64,000 nt of DNA from positions 135,001 to 199,000 of the forward strand of contig CAJHNH020001111.1 of the NCBI GenBank assembly GCA_905116865.2, read 5' to 3'. The position numbers and the translations under genes were made by a program. The DNA is from Candidula unifasciata. Lineage: Eukaryota > Mollusca > Gastropoda > Stylommatophora > Geomitridae. This document shows, one piece after another, positions 45,603 through 57,010 of the stretch. Under the pieces are notes generated by a model. It worked only from the letters and a program-made list of their open reading frames with translations, was not told the DNA's origin and ran no database searches. Within the stretch, counting starts at the first letter, position 1; every line of letters begins with the position of its first letter.

Positions 45603-47561
45603 ATGTTCGTGATTATGTCACTGTGCATCCTAACGGTGATTCTTTCTCAAGAATTTCGTGAATGGTTTGTCTCAAATACAGTCAACATTTGTCTGAGCAT
45701 GTCAGACCAACAGGGAGATGTAACATATCAAGATCTTCACAATCGAACACGGCTCTTTCCATTTTACAACGCAAATTACAGTGACGAAATACCCACAGCC
45801 TGTGAGTTTCCTAAGATAAACCCGTATGAACCTAGTGTCATGAAAATTGCAGGATTGAACAAAAAGACACTCAACTGCGAAGGGATGTTCATGCCTGATC
45901 TGACGTTCATAGAGGGAGACAACACACTTAAGGTTAACAAAAGCAAGGTTGAGAAACATATGAGCAAAGACGAGTTTAAAGAATGCAGATACACAAATGT
46001 ATATCGTCATGATACAAATGATAATGACTATCAGTATTCTAAATGGTCAGACCCTTTCACTGAGAAAGTAGAACTGCCAAAAGATGCCGAATTTTTAAAA
46101 GTGGAGTGTACAAACAGGTCATCTCACGTTGTGTCAAAGACTTTTTATCATCTGGTCCCAAAGAAAGAACAGTTCGATGAGACGGATTCTCTGAATCTCA
46201 AAAAGCGGCAAGTTATGATCGCCCCTAAGGAAACTCTAAATGTGATTGTTTTTGGACTGGACACACTAACCAGAAATCAATTTCTAAGGGGCTGTAACGA
46301 CACGTATTCGTATTTAATGAATACACTAAATTCATTTGATCTAAGTTTACATTCTCAAGTCGGAGAGAACACATTCCCTAATTTTCTTACCCTTTTTACA
46401 GGTCACTCATTTAACGAAGTCAAGAAATGGTGGACGGATGAAAACCATATGGATACTTTCGATCTGATTTGGCGGATTTTTGAAAACGCGGGTTATAAGA
46501 CATTGTATACAGAAGATTCGCCCTTAGGTGGAGCCTTCCACTATCTGCGTAAAGGTTTTATAAATAAGTTTGCCAGATATAACAGTCGTCCGTTGGCTTT
46601 GGCCATTCAGAAAGACAGAGATACGTTTAGAAAAAATATCTATTGCCTCGGAAACCAGGTAGAACTGAATTTTCATCTGGATTACGTGACTTCCTTTTTG
46701 GATAAATTTTCTGACAAACCCGTGTTTGCTGTAGCGATGGTAAGTAAGCCAACACATGACGAACCCAGTGATGCTAAGATGTTCGATGAGCATATTCTCA
46801 GGACGTTTAAGTCGTGGAATGATAAGGGTCATTTAAATAGATCGGTGCTAATATCTTTCTCAGATCATGGCGTAAGACATGGCGGATTAAGAAATTCTGT
46901 CAACGGGCATGTTGAAAGCAAGACTCCATACACAATTTTAACATTTCCAGAATGGTTTCTAAAGAAGTACCCTGACGTGGCAGCAAACTTGAAACGAAAT
47001 ACCAAACGCCTGACTTCCCATTTTGACACCCATGCAACCCTTTTGGATCTACTCTACTTTAAAAGCTACGCACCACCACCACTTCCTCCTCTTAAACACG
47101 GAATCAGTCTCTTCGACAAGATCCCTTGGGACAGGACCTGCAAGGACGCACTCATACCATCAGATTTTTGTCTCTGTGGTTACAAAGGTCTTAAGGAAAT
47201 TAACCTTTCTTCACAATTAGCCAGTTCATTAACCGCGCTTGTAATCTCGGCACTCAATTCAAAAACAGACAAAAATCGTTGCGCTGTGTATACCCTTGTA
47301 CAAGTTATTCGCATCCTACAAATATCTCTTAATGATGAGAATGCCAAGGGGAAACAGCAAACTATTGTCTACAAGGTCAAATTAGAGGTAAACCCTGGAG
47401 GCGCGTTATTTGAAGGTAGCGTTTACGAACACAGTAATGGAACAAAATGGACAGTAGGTGATGAAATTGACAGGTTAAATCTTTACCGAGGACAAGCGGA
47501 TTGCTTAGAATTTCCAACATACCGGCCGTTTTGTTATTGTAAAAATTTGTTAGCAAAATGA
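45603..47561 (+). CDS. DUF229 family protein, alkaline-phosphatase/sulfatase superfamily (copy 2)
   Basis: 652 residues from the ATG at 45603, paralogous along its whole length to the product of 2013-3965. Residues 2-15 are hydrophobic (signal anchor or signal peptide). Catalytic candidates are kept: D220 (FGLDT), T257 (NTFPNF), D386 (PTHD), D421-H422 (FSDHG), H477 (FDTHAT). The C-terminal cysteines (C513, C523, C525, C560, C634, C644, C646) match copy 1. A proline-rich loop (490-497) differs from copy 1. The open frame starts earlier (45378), but that part precedes the splice acceptor and lacks homology, so it is excluded. The start lies three codons after the position of Met1 in copy 1, where this gene has ATA. 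Substrate unknown; hydrolase or transferase role is inferred from the fold. Confidence 0.87.
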   Translation: MFVIMSLCILTVILSQEFREWFVSNTVNICLSMSDQQGDVTYQDLHNRTRLFPFYNANYSDEIPTACEFPKINPYEPSVMKIAGLNKKTLNCEGMFMPDLTFIEGDNTLKVNKSKVEKHMSKDEFKECRYTNVYRHDTNDNDYQYSKWSDPFTEKVELPKDAEFLKVECTNRSSHVVSKTFYHLVPKKEQFDETDSLNLKKRQVMIAPKETLNVIVFGLDTLTRNQFLRGCNDTYSYLMNTLNSFDLSLHSQVGENTFPNFLTLFTGHSFNEVKKWWTDENHMDTFDLIWRIFENAGYKTLYTEDSPLGGAFHYLRKGFINKFARYNSRPLALAIQKDRDTFRKNIYCLGNQVELNFHLDYVTSFLDKFSDKPVFAVAMVSKPTHDEPSDAKMFDEHILRTFKSWNDKGHLNRSVLISFSDHGVRHGGLRNSVNGHVESKTPYTILTFPEWFLKKYPDVAANLKRNTKRLTSHFDTHATLLDLLYFKSYAPPPLPPLKHGISLFDKIPWDRTCKDALIPSDFCLCGYKGLKEINLSSQLASSLTALVISALNSKTDKNRCAVYTLVQVIRILQISLNDENAKGKQQTIVYKVKLEVNPGGALFEGSVYEHSNGTKWTVGDEIDRLNLYRGQADCLEFPTYRPFCYCKNLLAK

Positions 47562-47749
47562 TCGAATTTGTCCATAATCAGCATTCCAGTCCATCTTTGA
47601 GTGTGCCAGCTTCAGGATGTTGCTAAAACTGACAAGCACTTGACTAGTTTTCCAATTCGGCAGTGGAGGATATTGGGCGTTTTCTGCTGTCACTGCTACA
47701 TAGCGATAATGAGGCAACTATTCTGCAATGATGCTGGGACCTCGATTAA
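47562..47749. other. Probable 3' UTR of DUF229 gene 2
   Basis: No AATAAA was noticed; no other feature. Confidence 0.4.
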
Positions 47750-48165
47750 CGACACCATTATCATCATCAGCATTACTATTATCACCATTATCATCATCGC
47801 CATTTTTCCCCATCGCTATAATTATCATCACCAATATTATAATCATCCTCGCTCTTATCATCATCGCAATTATCATCATCACCATTATCATAATCGCCAT
47901 TTTTAGTCACGATTGTCATTACCGCCATTTTAATCATCGCTATAATTTTCATCACTATTATCATTGTCACCATTATCATTATGGCCATGATCATCATCAC
48001 TATTATCATCATCACTATAATCATCACCACTGTTATCAGGATTCTCATTGTCATCATTACCATTATCATCATCACTATTATCATCATTGCCATTGTCGTC
48101 ATTACCATTATTATCATCGCCATTATTATCATCGTCATAATTATCATCGACACATGCCCAGAGTG
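47750..48165. repeat. Degenerate (ATC/ATT)n region
   Basis: Imperfect CATCATTATCATC repeats; both strands show I/H/M/D-rich open frames by composition. Confidence 0.9.
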
Positions 48166-48710
48166 CCGCTAGCGAATATAGGGACCTTTACCTTTCTATC
48201 GCCATCGTCATTGCTACAACCAACATCATGATTATCATTTTAGTCTTTATCTTGACATCGTCGTCATTACTATCAACACCGTCGACATTTTTTTTAACCA
48301 TCGACATCGTTATATCGTCATCAACATCATCGTGGTCATCATCTTTATCTTCCACATCATCGTCATCATTTACATCATCATCCTCATGAACTATGCTCTT
48401 CTTATCCCCCCTCTTCCATCCCATTCTCTTCTGCCTACTACTCAACATTTTCCTTGTCAGTAACTTAAAGTTTACAACCACTATAAATAATTTTGTTTTT
48501 TCAGAGCCAAAAGATTTAGCAAGCAATGTTGGCATACATTCAATGAAAGCTAACATATAGCTAATGTCAGAGGATCTTACCACTCGGTTAGCCAAATTTC
48601 CATTTTATTCTCTGATGAAATTTTAAATTTTAAGAGAATACATTGTTGGATGGTTGAATCTAGCTAGAAGGATCATATCACACACATTACACATTGTTTA
48701 AAGCCAAAAG
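48166..48710. other. Non-coding DNA, partly ATC-rich
   Basis: ATCGTC-rich to about 48390, then unique sequence. AAAAGAGTTAA at 48706-48716 resembles the end of the TTAA mini-elements. Confidence 0.5.
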
Positions 48711-48716
48711 AGTTAA

Positions 48717-49095
48717 GGGCTATCTTTCAAAAAACGGTCCCAAATTATCGAGGCAGAAAATATACCCTAACAGGGCCTCAGTCACGTGTCAATTGCGTAC
48801 TTCCGGGTACTATAACGCCCCCACCGAATTGCGTACTTCCGGGGACTTCCGCCACCCCTAAAGAGTATCCCGCACGCCGCGAATAAAATGAAGGCAGCTG
48901 CAGGGAATGCGGTAGCTGCTGCTCGTCAGTCTGAGCCATCTAGTTTAGCCCCAATCCACCTTGCGTGAGCGGCGTGGGGGTTACTATTGGTGGTGGCGAA
49001 AGTCGCTGGAAGTGCGCAATTGACACGTGACTGAGGCTCGGTTTGGTTATATTATTTGCCTCGATAATCTGGGACCGTTATTAGGAAGATAGCCC
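48717..49095. mobile_element. MITE with long inverted repeats (family D, copy 2)
   Basis: 379 bp. Starts GGGCTATCTTTC and ends GAAGATAGCCC; AGTTAA lies directly on both sides (48711-48716, 49096-49101). With ends set as in copy 1 this is 7 matches of 8 (GAGTTAAG / CAGTTAAG). Inverted arms of over 100 bp include GGCCTCAGTCACGTGTCAAT and its complement at 49020-49040. No coding capacity. Confidence 0.88.
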
Positions 49096-49469
49096 AGTTA
49101 AGTATTAGTCAAGATCTTTATTCAAGCATCATTTTCCTATCTCGAAAACTCCAGGTGAATCATCCAGAGCTGACATTCCCATAATCACTTCCTGGTTGTC
49201 TTACCATCTCCTCTTTGTCTTACCATCTCCTCCAGCTTACAAAGTAACTTTCAGTGACCGGAGATGAGTTTACATTTCCTCACTGAAGTACTGTCTCTCC
49301 CAGCTCGCTGACACAATTTTTTTGTTGCGTTTTTCTACCATCTCTTTCTGGTTCATGACACAGCATATTTTACTTGTCTTCGTTGACTTACTAACTCCAC
49401 CCGCTCTACGATACAAAATGTTTGCTCCTCTTCTTTGACCTGTCATTTCTCCCCCCGCTCACATACTGA

Positions 49470-49590
49470 TCTGGCTGTCTCTGTGGCCAATTGGCCAAAC
49501 CTTTTGCCTTGATCTCTGAAGTCGTGGGTTCATTTCACGGACGCATCGTTTAGTTCACGAATGTGGGTTTTACGGAGGACCGTCGTGATT
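49470..49590 (+). mobile_element. tRNA-derived SINE head
   Basis: TGGCCAATTGGCC (A-box-like) and GTGGGTTCATTTCAC (B-box-like), followed by ATCGTTTAGTTCACGAATG, as in 26225-26300. Confidence 0.5.
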
Positions 49591-49652
49591 GTCATTGGAG
49601 CTCGGAGTTTGTGCTTTGTGTGCCGCTTGTTGCGGGTGGCCAGCTGTTATAC

Positions 49653-49654
<2 letters not shown>

Positions 49655-49697
<43 letters not shown>
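49655..49697. repeat. (GA)n microsatellite
   Basis: Pure GA, about 21 units. Confidence 0.95.
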
Positions 49698-49699
<2 letters not shown>

Positions 49700-49997
49700 A
49701 AACCATATGGTATAACCCAAGACAGTGAAGTCCATTCAACTTTTAACACCGCAACTTTCCCTGACAAATGATGTTTTATATGTTATAATTGAAAAACTAT
49801 CTCCAACAACCTACAAGGTAACTTGTTCATGAAACAGTAAGTCTTTAATTTCGTAATTTTCCCAAGACTCTACCATTCAATTTGTTTTGCATTCTTTTAT
49901 TGGTTTTGTAAGAACTAGAAAGGCTTTTGTTGAGTTCAGAGAGGCACATCATGTGTGTGAGTTCTACTAATGCAGGATGCGTTGTTTAGTAGTTAGG

Positions 49998-50235
49998 GTT
50001 AGTTGCGTATGCTTTACAGGACGTCACAGAACCAAACCCAACAGCCCCTGGCCGTTGTGTGGGTTTTCTAGGCAAATTTACGTCCAGTAGTTTGCCATTG
50101 CCTGCTGGACGGTCAGCTTTCTTGAGACCACTGTCGAAACCAACGCAAGGCGCATGGCCCGCAGCTAGGATCGAACCCGACATCCCGGCATTACGAAGCG
50201 TTCGCATCGACTTAGCCACAGAGCCGACTTGTTTA
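49998..50235 (-). mobile_element. tRNA-derived SINE, family C
   Basis: Minus-strand head GTCGGCTCTGTGGCTAAGTC, B-box region GGGTTCGATCC, tail CCACACAACGGCC.. to GTAAAGCATACGCAACT. Confidence 0.78.
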
Positions 50236-50869
50236 GTAGTAAATGAGTTAAAAGTAACAATCCTAGCGTCATAAAATGGTTTACATTTGCCACAGTGCAC
50301 TGAATTCACACTGGATTCACCATTTGATTCGTTTCAGTTTGTATTTATGTAAATAATTCAAGTTCATATTCATGGTTGGCCTTTTTGTTAATGGTTCATC
50401 TGTTTGTTTGTGATTATTCTTTATGCAAATGATTGACGTTTAAATTAATGACTGATTGTAATGTTAACTATTTATGTTTATGTTACTGATTAATCCTAAT
50501 GTTAATAATCTGCGTGACAGTTATTTCTCTTATTGTTAATGTATTATCTTTATGTGAATGATTTATCCTAAAATTAATCATTTGTTATTATGTCAATGAT
50601 CAACCTGTAAATTTTAATTAATGATCACTGTGTCAATTACTGGCATTAGCAATAATGATTGACCTTTGTTGAAGTAATCAACCTTAAAATTAATGACTGA
50701 CTAAATGTAAGAGGGTAAATTTTTGTTATTGATTGTGTTTATGCAACTGATTACGTTTATGTTATTGATATATATCAATAAAAAAAAATGTCGATGACAT
50801 TTAGAAAAAAAATTGTGTTAAACTGATACTTTGTGGTTGTCTGTAGTTACTGGTAGTTAATCTGTATAG
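50236..50869. other. AT-rich non-coding DNA
   Basis: 50340-50780 is a diffuse repeat of words such as TTAATGATTGA / TTTATGTTA every 15-30 bases; no gene. Confidence 0.5.
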
Positions 50870-51000
50870 GATCCCCTTTTTTTCAAGCAATGAGGCGTAC
50901 TGAGTATATAGGAGCAGTGCTGTATTTCACAGACTAATCGACACTGGGTGAATGATGTGATCAACATCACGCTAGCCGCCTTTTCGTCCCACTTCAGTGG
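50870..51000 (-). mobile_element. SINE family B, 3' part
   Basis: GAGGCGTACTGAGTATATAG and GATGTGATCAACATCACGCT blocks. Confidence 0.65.
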
Positions 51001-51867
51001 GAATGTAAGCAGGAGCATCCTCCCTTTCGTTGCCCTTGACGCCGGCATATCGTTGGATAAAAAAGGAATGTGGCTGCATGAAGTGTTAGTTTCACTTTTA
51101 TTCGAGATTTCAACATCACTGCAATCAGGCTACTTCATACTTGCTCCCTTTCTGTGCAAGAGGACATTAGATGACACGATCCTCACTGTCGTTATTTGAG
51201 AAACTGTTGAACGAACCATTAATCCCGCCGAAAATTTAAAAATATATGCCCACGCAGACAATGCATAAGGCAGTTGCTGTAGGCGCCACAGCCGACAGTC
51301 GTCACCAGAAATGCAGTTTGTTGTTGATGGAAGTGGCCCGTTACGATAAGTTGACTACAAACGTAAAACTACTGCATAAGTATTTCGCCAGCTCACACGT
51401 AAAACTGTTGCAGACATTTTGAATACAACGACCTAACTACTGCACACACCAAAGGCATTCCAAATGAGAAAAAGCTTACAGTGCTGTACCAAGCACTTGA
51501 CTTAGTAGCTTAGGCAACGAAACCGTAAAATTCGGTCCATGTGTGGAAACTACATTAGCAAAGCGCCACCAGGAGCCAAGAAAAAACAAACAAACGTCAA
51601 AGCTAAACCTTCAACCTTGCCTAGTCCTCCATATTGGTCAGGAAGTGGATCATCTATTGAAAAGTGTAGCTATTTGCAATGACTGATTCAGTTCTCTTTG
51701 CATGAATCACGTTTCTATTTGTTCTATCAGATATGTAGTCAACCAGCCTGGCAGCAGACTTTTCTTGCGTTTTTCTATAATAGATAATTGTTATATTAAC
51801 CTAATGTACACATAACTTGTCTTGTAAACATTATCCACACTAAACATTTAAAACTATTTATCAATTC
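51001..51867. other. Non-coding DNA
   Basis: No recognised gene, repeat family or RNA. Confidence 0.4.
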
Positions 51868-51968
51868 GCAAGTTGCGCAGGACGGAACCCCGCAACAGCT
51901 GGCTGGATTGAACCTGGCATCCCGGCATTACGAAGCGTTCGCATCGACTTAGCCACAGAGCCGACATT
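51868..51968 (-). mobile_element. SINE family C with internal deletion
   Basis: Keeps both ends (GTCGGCTCTGTGGCTAAGTC head; GTTGCG tail) but lacks about 140 bp of the body seen at 49998-50235. Confidence 0.7.
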
Positions 51969-52849
51969 CATAGAATATGAAAGGTTTATATAATGACCGC
52001 CTGAGACTGAAATATTTAATAATTTGTGCTGTTGTTCTACCATCAACGCGCAGTCACTTCATTTGTGGCGAATTACTGAACCACTCATTTGTATAATAGC
52101 ATCATTTTTGAGTGAGTGGTCATAAATGAGTGGTTTGACTTCTGTAATGTCAATTGAAGAAGGCAAGACAGACATTTTCTGTCTACGGTAATAATTACCA
52201 TAAGAGATTGTAAATATCTTGTGGATATAGAGGCATGTTCTTTTCCTGAGTCAGTGTCTTGAATAATATGTACCCATTGTATGACGCTCTCTGCTCGTCC
52301 CAGCCATGATTGGCCTCGTTTCCGATTCCGATTCCTTTTAAGAAAAAAAAATTTAAAAGTTTGACCACTTTCAGACTGCTGCTAGCTAGCCGAAGCTGCT
52401 AAAATTTTCTGTCTATATTTGTGGTCTGAGTTATTGGCGTCAATTTCGTGACTAAAGTTTTAGTGTTTGCGCCGCCTGTGGGCTTTATGCTTCCTTCCTT
52501 CGAGTCAGATCGCTCGTTCTCTGTCCAGTTGTTAACTTTTCCTTCTAGGTGTTTCCTCCCTGGTTTCATCTCTCTTTGATTTGGCCAGGCATTGGCCTCG
52601 TTTAAGTCTTTTCCTGTTATGTTGTTTTACCCCCGTTGTGTGTGTAAAACTATCAGTAAATTTTGGGTAGGCGTCTCCTCTTCGTATACTAAGCCTGCTT
52701 GTCTAGGAAATCAAATGTGTATCTTACGGCTTCGCATACTGTGTCCCTGGTGCAGTCGAGTATAGTGAGCAATTGCTTCATTTTGTATCTTTTTTCAACT
52801 TTTTTGTTTGTGTTTTGCTAAGTGAGGAATGCCGTGGGTAATTCCATAA
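51969..52849. other. Non-coding DNA
   Basis: No recognised feature on either strand. Confidence 0.4.
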
Positions 52850-53155
52850 CAGAGAGGACTAAAACTTGACAGAGGAAGAAAAGGTGATTCTTCTTCTTTT
52901 ATACTTTTTCTTCTTCTTTTTCTTTTCTTCCACCTTGTACCTCAGCGAAGTGTCAGGAGCAGATGTAACATTCGTTGATGAACTCTGTTAAGAGCACTAT
53001 TAGGATAGATGTCTATTTCCGTAAGGCTGTTCTCAATGCTATCACTCCATATTTTCCAGGGTCTTCTACTCGCTCTATACCCGCTGTGGCTCGCTGTGGC
53101 ATAAAGTACAAGAGCATTCTTGTTAGGTGTTTAAACCACTTCATTTGTTGTTCTT
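52850..53155 (-). pseudogene. Possible LINE 3' end
   Basis: The minus strand reads RPWKIWSDSIENSLTEIDI near 53060, like a LINE ORF2 C-terminus, and ends toward a GAA/GAAA-rich run at 52885-52930. Weak. Confidence 0.35.
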
Positions 53156-53159
53156 AGAT

Positions 53160-53410
53160 TACCTGTAAGGCGTACAGGGCATATAGGGCTAGACCTATAT
53201 TTTATAGACCAACAGCACAAGATGGGTTATGTGGTCAGCATCACACCAGCCGCCTCTACTTCCCGGGATTACATCCAGTACCCACTCAAGGCTGGGTCGA
53301 CCTGGGAGCCAAGGTCATTTTCGAAGAAAGTCTGGCTCCGCCAGAGAGCGAACCCACAACCTTTCGATCTGCGGCGCGCGTCTAGCCGCTCTGCCACGGC
53401 GACTCACACA
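53160..53410 (-). mobile_element. tRNA-derived SINE, family B, full length
   Basis: Minus-strand head GTCGCCGTGGCAGAGCGGCT (A-box-like), B-box region GGTTGTGGGTTCGCTC, tail ATAAAATATAGGTCTAGCCC. Confidence 0.8.
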
Positions 53411-53419
53411 AGAATTAGG

Positions 53420-53870
53420 TTAACAAGTTAAACTCATCATGCAGTAAATACAACATGAAGATCAATGCAAACAAAACTGAAACAATGTAAGTTAGTAGAA
53501 CCCTGCCCCACTACACATACAGCTAAATGGTTCTGCCCTAAATCAAGTTAGGGAGTTTAAATATCTAGGAAGTATGATCACAGAAGATGGTAGAATTGAC
53601 AGAGAAATAGAAACCAGATGTCAGAAAGCAAGTGCACTTATATACCAATTGTCACCATTATTAAGACATCTAAGCATAACTATGAGTGCAGAGAGACAGA
53701 TTATTAATAGCATATTCATTCCAGCATTAAGCTACCAGTACCAAACATGGACACTATCTAAAGCCCGTATACGCAAAATCACCACCTGCGAGATGAGGTG
53801 CCTGAGAGAAGCAGCCAACCTAACCATCCGATGACACAAATCAGCCTACACCGAAGAGTCACCATTGCTG
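53420..53870 (+). pseudogene. LINE reverse transcriptase relic, same family as 76-1365
   Basis: GTTTAAATATCTAGGAAGTA reads FKYLGSMITEDGRIDREIET, then RQIINSIFIPALSY and CEMRCLREAANLTIR, the thumb and C-terminal part of a LINE RT. Better preserved than the relic at the window start and lacking its 399-bp insertion. Confidence 0.7.
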
Positions 53871-54047
53871 TGTAGCAGTTTGCGAGATGTTTATTTAGTC
53901 CGTAGGTTATCGATTACAATTCGTCAGATACGTATGTATTTCCTGTCTCTTAGGCTATTTATAATTATCTCTTTGCTCATTATCTATCCGCATTATCTAT
54001 TATTTTCTGTCCGCCGCCTCCCTCTCCAGCTTTCGCACAAAAATATA

Positions 54048-54091
<44 letters not shown>

Positions 54092-54106
54092 TGTGTGTGT
54101 GTGTGT
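54048..54106. repeat. (GT)n microsatellite
   Basis: GT run with one GTAT interruption. Confidence 0.95.
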
Positions 54107-54222
54107 GCAAATAACCAGCTTGAACAGACACATTTAGGAATTTACATAAAGGCTATAGTGGGTCAGTGAACGGACGGCTTCAGCTGAAGCCAGTCGTGGT
54201 CATTGTATCTGGGCAGAGGCAT

Positions 54223-56688
54223 AACATGCGACCATACTAACATGCGACTATACTAACATGCGACTATACTAACATGCGACTATACTAACAAGCAACGATA
54301 CTAACAAGCGACGATACTAACAAGTGAAGATACTAACAAGCGACGATACTAACAAGTGACGATACTAACAAGTGACGATACTAACAAGTGACGAGACTAA
54401 CAAGTGACGATACTAACAAACGACGATACTAACATGCGACTATACTAACAAGCGACTATACTAACATGCGACTATACTAACAAGCGACGATACTAACAAA
54501 CGACGATACCAACATGCGACTATACTAACATGCGACGATACTAACATGCGACTATACTAACATGCGACTATACTAACAAGCGACGATACTAACAAGCGAC
54601 GATACTAACAAGCGACGATACTAACAAGCGACGATACTAACAAGTGACGAGACTAACAAGCGACGATACTAACAAGCGACGATACTAACAAGTGACGAGA
54701 CTAACAAGCGACGATACTAACAAGTGACGAGACTAACAAGCGACGATACTAACAAGTGACGAGACTAACAAGCGACGATACTAACAAACGACAAGACTAA
54801 CAAGCGACGATACTAACAAGTGACGATACTAACAAGCGACGATACTAACAAACGACTATACTAACAACTGACTATACTAACAAGTGACGATTCTAACAAG
54901 TGAAGATATTACCAACTGACAATACTAACAATTGACGACACTAACAAGTAAAGATACTAACAAACGACGATACTAACAACTGACTTTACTAACAAGCGAC
55001 GATACTAACAAGCGACGATACTAACAAGCGACGATACTAACAAGCGACAATACTAACAAGTGACGAGACTAACAAGCGACGATACTAACAAGCGACGATA
55101 CTAACAAGTGACGAGACTAACAAGCGACGATACTAACAAGTGACGAGACTAACAAGCGACGATACTAACAAGTGACGAGACTAACAAGCGACGATACTAA
55201 CAAACGACGAGACTAACAAGCGACGATACTAACAAGTGACGATACTAACAAGCGACGATACTAACAAACGACTATACTAACAACTGACTATACTAACAAG
55301 TGACGATTCTAACAAGTGAAGATATTAACAACTGACAATACTAACAATTGACGACACTAACAAGTAAAGATACTAACAAACGACGATACTAACAAGTGAC
55401 GATACTTACAATTGACGATACTAACAATTGACGATACTAACAAGTAAATACACTAACAAACGACGATACTAACAACTGACGATACTAACAAGTGACGATA
55501 CTAACAATTGACGATACTAACAAGTGACACTACTAACAATTGATGATACTAACAAGTGACGATACTAACAAGTGAAGATGCAAAAAAGTGCAGAATACTA
55601 ACAAGTGAAGATACTAACAAGTGACGATACTAACAATTGATGATACTAACAAGTAAAGATACTAACAAGTGAAGATACAAACATGTGCAGAATACTAACA
55701 AGCGACGATACTAAGAAACGACGATACTAACAACTGACTATACTAACAAGTGACGATACTAACAAGTAAAGATACTAACAAACGACGATAGTAACAAGTG
55801 ACGATACTAACAATTGACGATACTAACAAGTGACGATACTAACAATTGATGATACTAACAAGTGACGATACTAACAACTGACGATACTAACAAGTAAAGA
55901 TACTAACAATTGATTGTACTAACAAGTGACGATATAGGCAATTGATAATACTAACAAGTGACGATACTAACAACTGACGATACTAACAAGTAAAGATACT
56001 AACAATTGACGATACTAACAAGTGACGATACTAACAACTGACGATACTAACAAGTAAAGATAATAGACGATACTAACAAGTGACGATACTAACAACTGAT
56101 GATACTAACAAGTAAAGATACTAACAAACGACGATACTAACAATTGACGATACTAACAAGTGACGATACTAACAATTGATGATACTAACAAGTGACGATA
56201 CTAACAATTGATGATACTAACAAGTGACGATACTAACAATTGACGATACTAACAAGCGACGATACTGACAAGTGACGAGACTAACAAGCGACGATACTAA
56301 CAAGTGACCATACTAACAATTGACGATACTAACAAGTGACGATACTAACAATTGACGATACTAACAAGCGACGATACTGACAAGTGACGAGACTAACAAG
56401 CGACGATACTAACAAGTGACGATACTAACAAGTGACGATACTAACAAGTGACGATACTAACAAGTGACGAGACTAACGAATGAAGATACTAACAAGTGAC
56501 GATACTAACAAGCGACGATACTAACAAGTGACGATACTAACAAGTGACGAGACTAACAAATGAAGATACTAACAAGTGACGATACTAACAAGCGACGATA
56601 CTAACAAGTGACGATACTAACAAGTGACGAGACTAACGAATGAAGATACTAACAAGTGACGATACTTACAAGCGACGATACTAACAAT
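54223..56688. repeat. 16-bp satellite, about 154 units, with higher-order repeats
   Basis: Unit GACGATACTAACAAGT with variant units (AAGC, AAAC, AATTG, AACTG). Variant order is itself repeated: a ~200-bp stretch recurs at an offset of exactly 416 bp (marker GATTCT at 54889 and 55305), and an 80-bp block occurs three times at the end (GAGACT at 56469, 56549, 56629). Confidence 0.95.
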
Positions 56689-56744
56689 CTGACTCCCAGC
56701 GCTTAATCCACGGAAGCCGCACATAGTTAAAAATGTCAGCTTTA

Positions 56745-57010
56745 ACTAGAAAGGAGTCGAAATGGTTTAGGGTCTATACGCTCCCTCGCTAGCCTGTGGA
56801 TCTGTATGTCGTGGGTTTGGGTCCTGATTAAACCGGGCTTTCTTAAAAAATAACCTTGGCTCCAATTCGACCCAGCCTCGATAGATAACAGGTATAGTTC
56901 TGGGAAGTAGAGGCTGCCGGTGTCATGTTGACCAGATGACCCACCAAGTGCCGATCGGTCTATAAAATATAGGTCAAGACCTATTAGCCCAATAGACCTA
57001 AAGTCGTGGA
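56745..57010 (+). mobile_element. tRNA-derived SINE, family B, full length
   Basis: Head CCTCGCTAGCCTGTGGATCT, B-box region GTGGGTTTGGGTCC, tail TATAAAATATAGGTC and CCTAAAGTCGTGGAAAAG. Confidence 0.8.

Noticed and set aside
47728..48231. His/Ile/Met-rich frames on both strands
   Set aside because: Compositional product of ATC/ATT-rich DNA.
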